Shown one piece after another: positions 47,786 to 48,550 of a stretch of DNA of 48,550 nt; positions within the stretch are counted from its first letter, which is position 1; the number at the start of each line of letters is the position of its first letter. The translations under genes and the position numbers were made by a program. The DNA lies in assembly GCA_937975645.1 (NCBI GenBank), contig CALJTV010000035.1, forward strand, positions 1-48,550, in the 5' to 3' direction. The notes under the pieces are model-generated. The model was not told the origin of the DNA and ran no database searches. It saw only the letters and a program-made list of their open reading frames with translations. This DNA is from an uncultured Dehalococcoidia bacterium. Its GTDB lineage: Bacteria > Chloroflexota > Dehalococcoidia > GIF9 > UBA5629.

Positions 47786-48298
47786 CTATTTTAGCCAGTC
47801 AAGGACTTGGGCTGCCACCTCACTGCGGTTGTCACGGGTAAGGTGGAGAACGCTTACCTTAGGGTGGTGCTTCAGTCTATCGGCGAAGGGGTGGGGCTTG
47901 AGCATGACGGTGCCCAACACCTTTTTACCGCTGTCCACTGCTTTGAGCACCGCCTCCCTGAACCGGGGTGAAAAGAGTTCCATTTTACCGACCTCATCGA
48001 TGACTATGAGTTCGCTGCCCTCGATAGCCCTGTCGAGCGCGGCAACCGCGGTACCTTCAAGTTCACCGATGTCCACGCCGTACTTGCCCACGCGGTGGGG
48101 ACTGTTGATGCTGGTATGTGCCAGGACGGCTTCCTTGCCATCGAGGGTGACTATCTTAAAGCCCTGTCTGGTACCACCGCACCTGATCTCCTGTGTATAG
48201 AAGCCACCGGCTTTCTTGTTGACCTTGCCCAAGACCTCCCGGATTAGGGTGGTCTTGCCCACACCCGGGCAACCGGTGAGCAGGTATGTGGTCGTCAT
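47786..48298 (-). CDS. THEP1-family nucleoside-triphosphatase
   Basis: 170 residues with Walker A GCPGVGKTTLIREVL at about 8-22 and Walker B VIDEVGKMELFS near 98-109. RFREAVLKAVDSGKKVLGTV and the end WLK are typical of the THEP1/YjcQ-like small NTPases known from Archaea, Aquifex and eukaryotes (NTPCR). They hydrolyse NTPs in vitro, and the cellular role is unclear. Its start overlaps the stop of the upstream reading frame by 4 bases. Confidence 0.9.
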   Translation of the reverse strand: MTTTYLLTGCPGVGKTTLIREVLGKVNKKAGGFYTQEIRCGGTRQGFKIVTLDGKEAVLAHTSINSPHRVGKYGVDIGELEGTAVAALDRAIEGSELIVIDEVGKMELFSPRFREAVLKAVDSGKKVLGTVMLKPHPFADRLKHHPKVSVLHLTRDNRSEVAAQVLDWLK

Positions 48299-48549
48299 CC
48301 GCCTGTGGTTTCAGCCTCTTGCTTCTTCGATCTGCCCCGGCTTTTAGGGGTAGGTTCCGCTTTGGTGCCAGCAACTGCTTCTGTGGTAGTCTCTACTTTC
48401 TTCGGTCTACCACGTTTCTTTGGTGCTTCAGGGACGGGTGCCGCTGCTGCGGCTTCGGGCTCTTTCCTTCTAGTGCGCCTCTTGGGCGCCGGCTTTTCAG
48501 CTACGGCTACAGCGGGCGCTGCTTTGGGTATTGCAGCGGTCAGCCCCAT
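48295..48549 (-). CDS. Basic Ala/Pro/Lys-rich tail with AT-hook-like motifs (incomplete)
   Basis: 84 residues open to the window edge: low complexity, rich in Ala, Pro, Lys and Arg, with APKKRGRPKKVE and KSRGRSKKQE resembling AT-hooks (RGRP core) that bind the DNA minor groove. A methionine lies at the very edge, but there is no visible ribosome site, so this is probably the C-terminal extension of a longer, possibly DNA-binding, protein. No folded domain is visible. It overlaps the NTPase start by 4 bases. Confidence 0.6.
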   Translation of the reverse strand: MGLTAAIPKAAPAVAVAEKPAPKRRTRRKEPEAAAAAPVPEAPKKRGRPKKVETTTEAVAGTKAEPTPKSRGRSKKQEAETTGG

Positions 48550-48550
48550 T

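Overview
The window looks like a chromosomal piece of an anaerobic bacterium, most probably a Dehalococcoidia-like member of the Chloroflexota. This is inferred from gene content and not from any rRNA, which is absent here. The pointers are a two-subunit methylene-tetrahydrofolate reductase (metV/metF) beside NADH-dehydrogenase-like and formate-dehydrogenase-like genes, a fused phosphoglucose/phosphomannose isomerase, a thiolase plus DUF35 pair, archaemetzincin and THEP1-type NTPase genes, and a selenium-uptake cluster. The DNA is moderately GC-rich, genes are packed tightly with many stop/start overlaps, and GTG and TTG starts are common.

Bases 1-2961 (+) hold the 3' part of an oligopeptide-type ABC substrate-binding protein, a terminator, and a type-B carboxylesterase with its own promoter. 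Bases 3037-23019 (+) are one almost unbroken translation supercluster: rpsL-rpsG-fusA, then the S10 and spc blocks, secY-adk-map-infA, the alpha block (rpmJ-rpsM-rpsK-rpsD-rpoA-rplQ), truA, and rplM-rpsI. There is no tuf gene between fusA and rpsJ. A strong promoter and an attenuator-like leader precede rpsL, and a second strong promoter precedes rpmJ. A 31-residue bS22-like (AURKAIP1/COX24) protein is encoded between rplW and rplB.

From 23035 to the end all confident genes are on the minus strand. In transcription order, the selenium block (27454 down to 23035) has a promoter, a candidate 64-residue selenoprotein with two in-frame UGA codons each followed by a hairpin, a YedE-type selenium transporter, a TusA-like protein, a class-V aminotransferase (cysteine desulfurase family), a DUF3343 Se/S carrier-like protein, and a two-gene UxaA-family enzyme. 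Upstream of it, 38305 down to 27515 reads: histidine kinase, NarL-type regulator, double-receiver protein, formate-dehydrogenase-like molybdopterin subunit with Tyr at the Sec/Cys position, NuoE-like subunit, NuoF-GltD fusion, MetV and MetF. I read this as a candidate NAD(P)H-linked methylene-THF reductase complex under or beside two-component control.

The rest (38364-48549, minus) is central metabolism and single genes: sugar-phosphate isomerase and mutase, metK and ahcY, an APH/P-loop kinase-like protein, an insertion-sequence remnant, a small helical unknown, DUF35 plus thiolase, archaemetzincin, a THEP1-type NTPase, and a basic Ala/Pro/Lys-rich AT-hook-like tail cut by the window edge. 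The most notable item is the candidate double-UGA selenoprotein at 27195-27389, just upstream of yedE.
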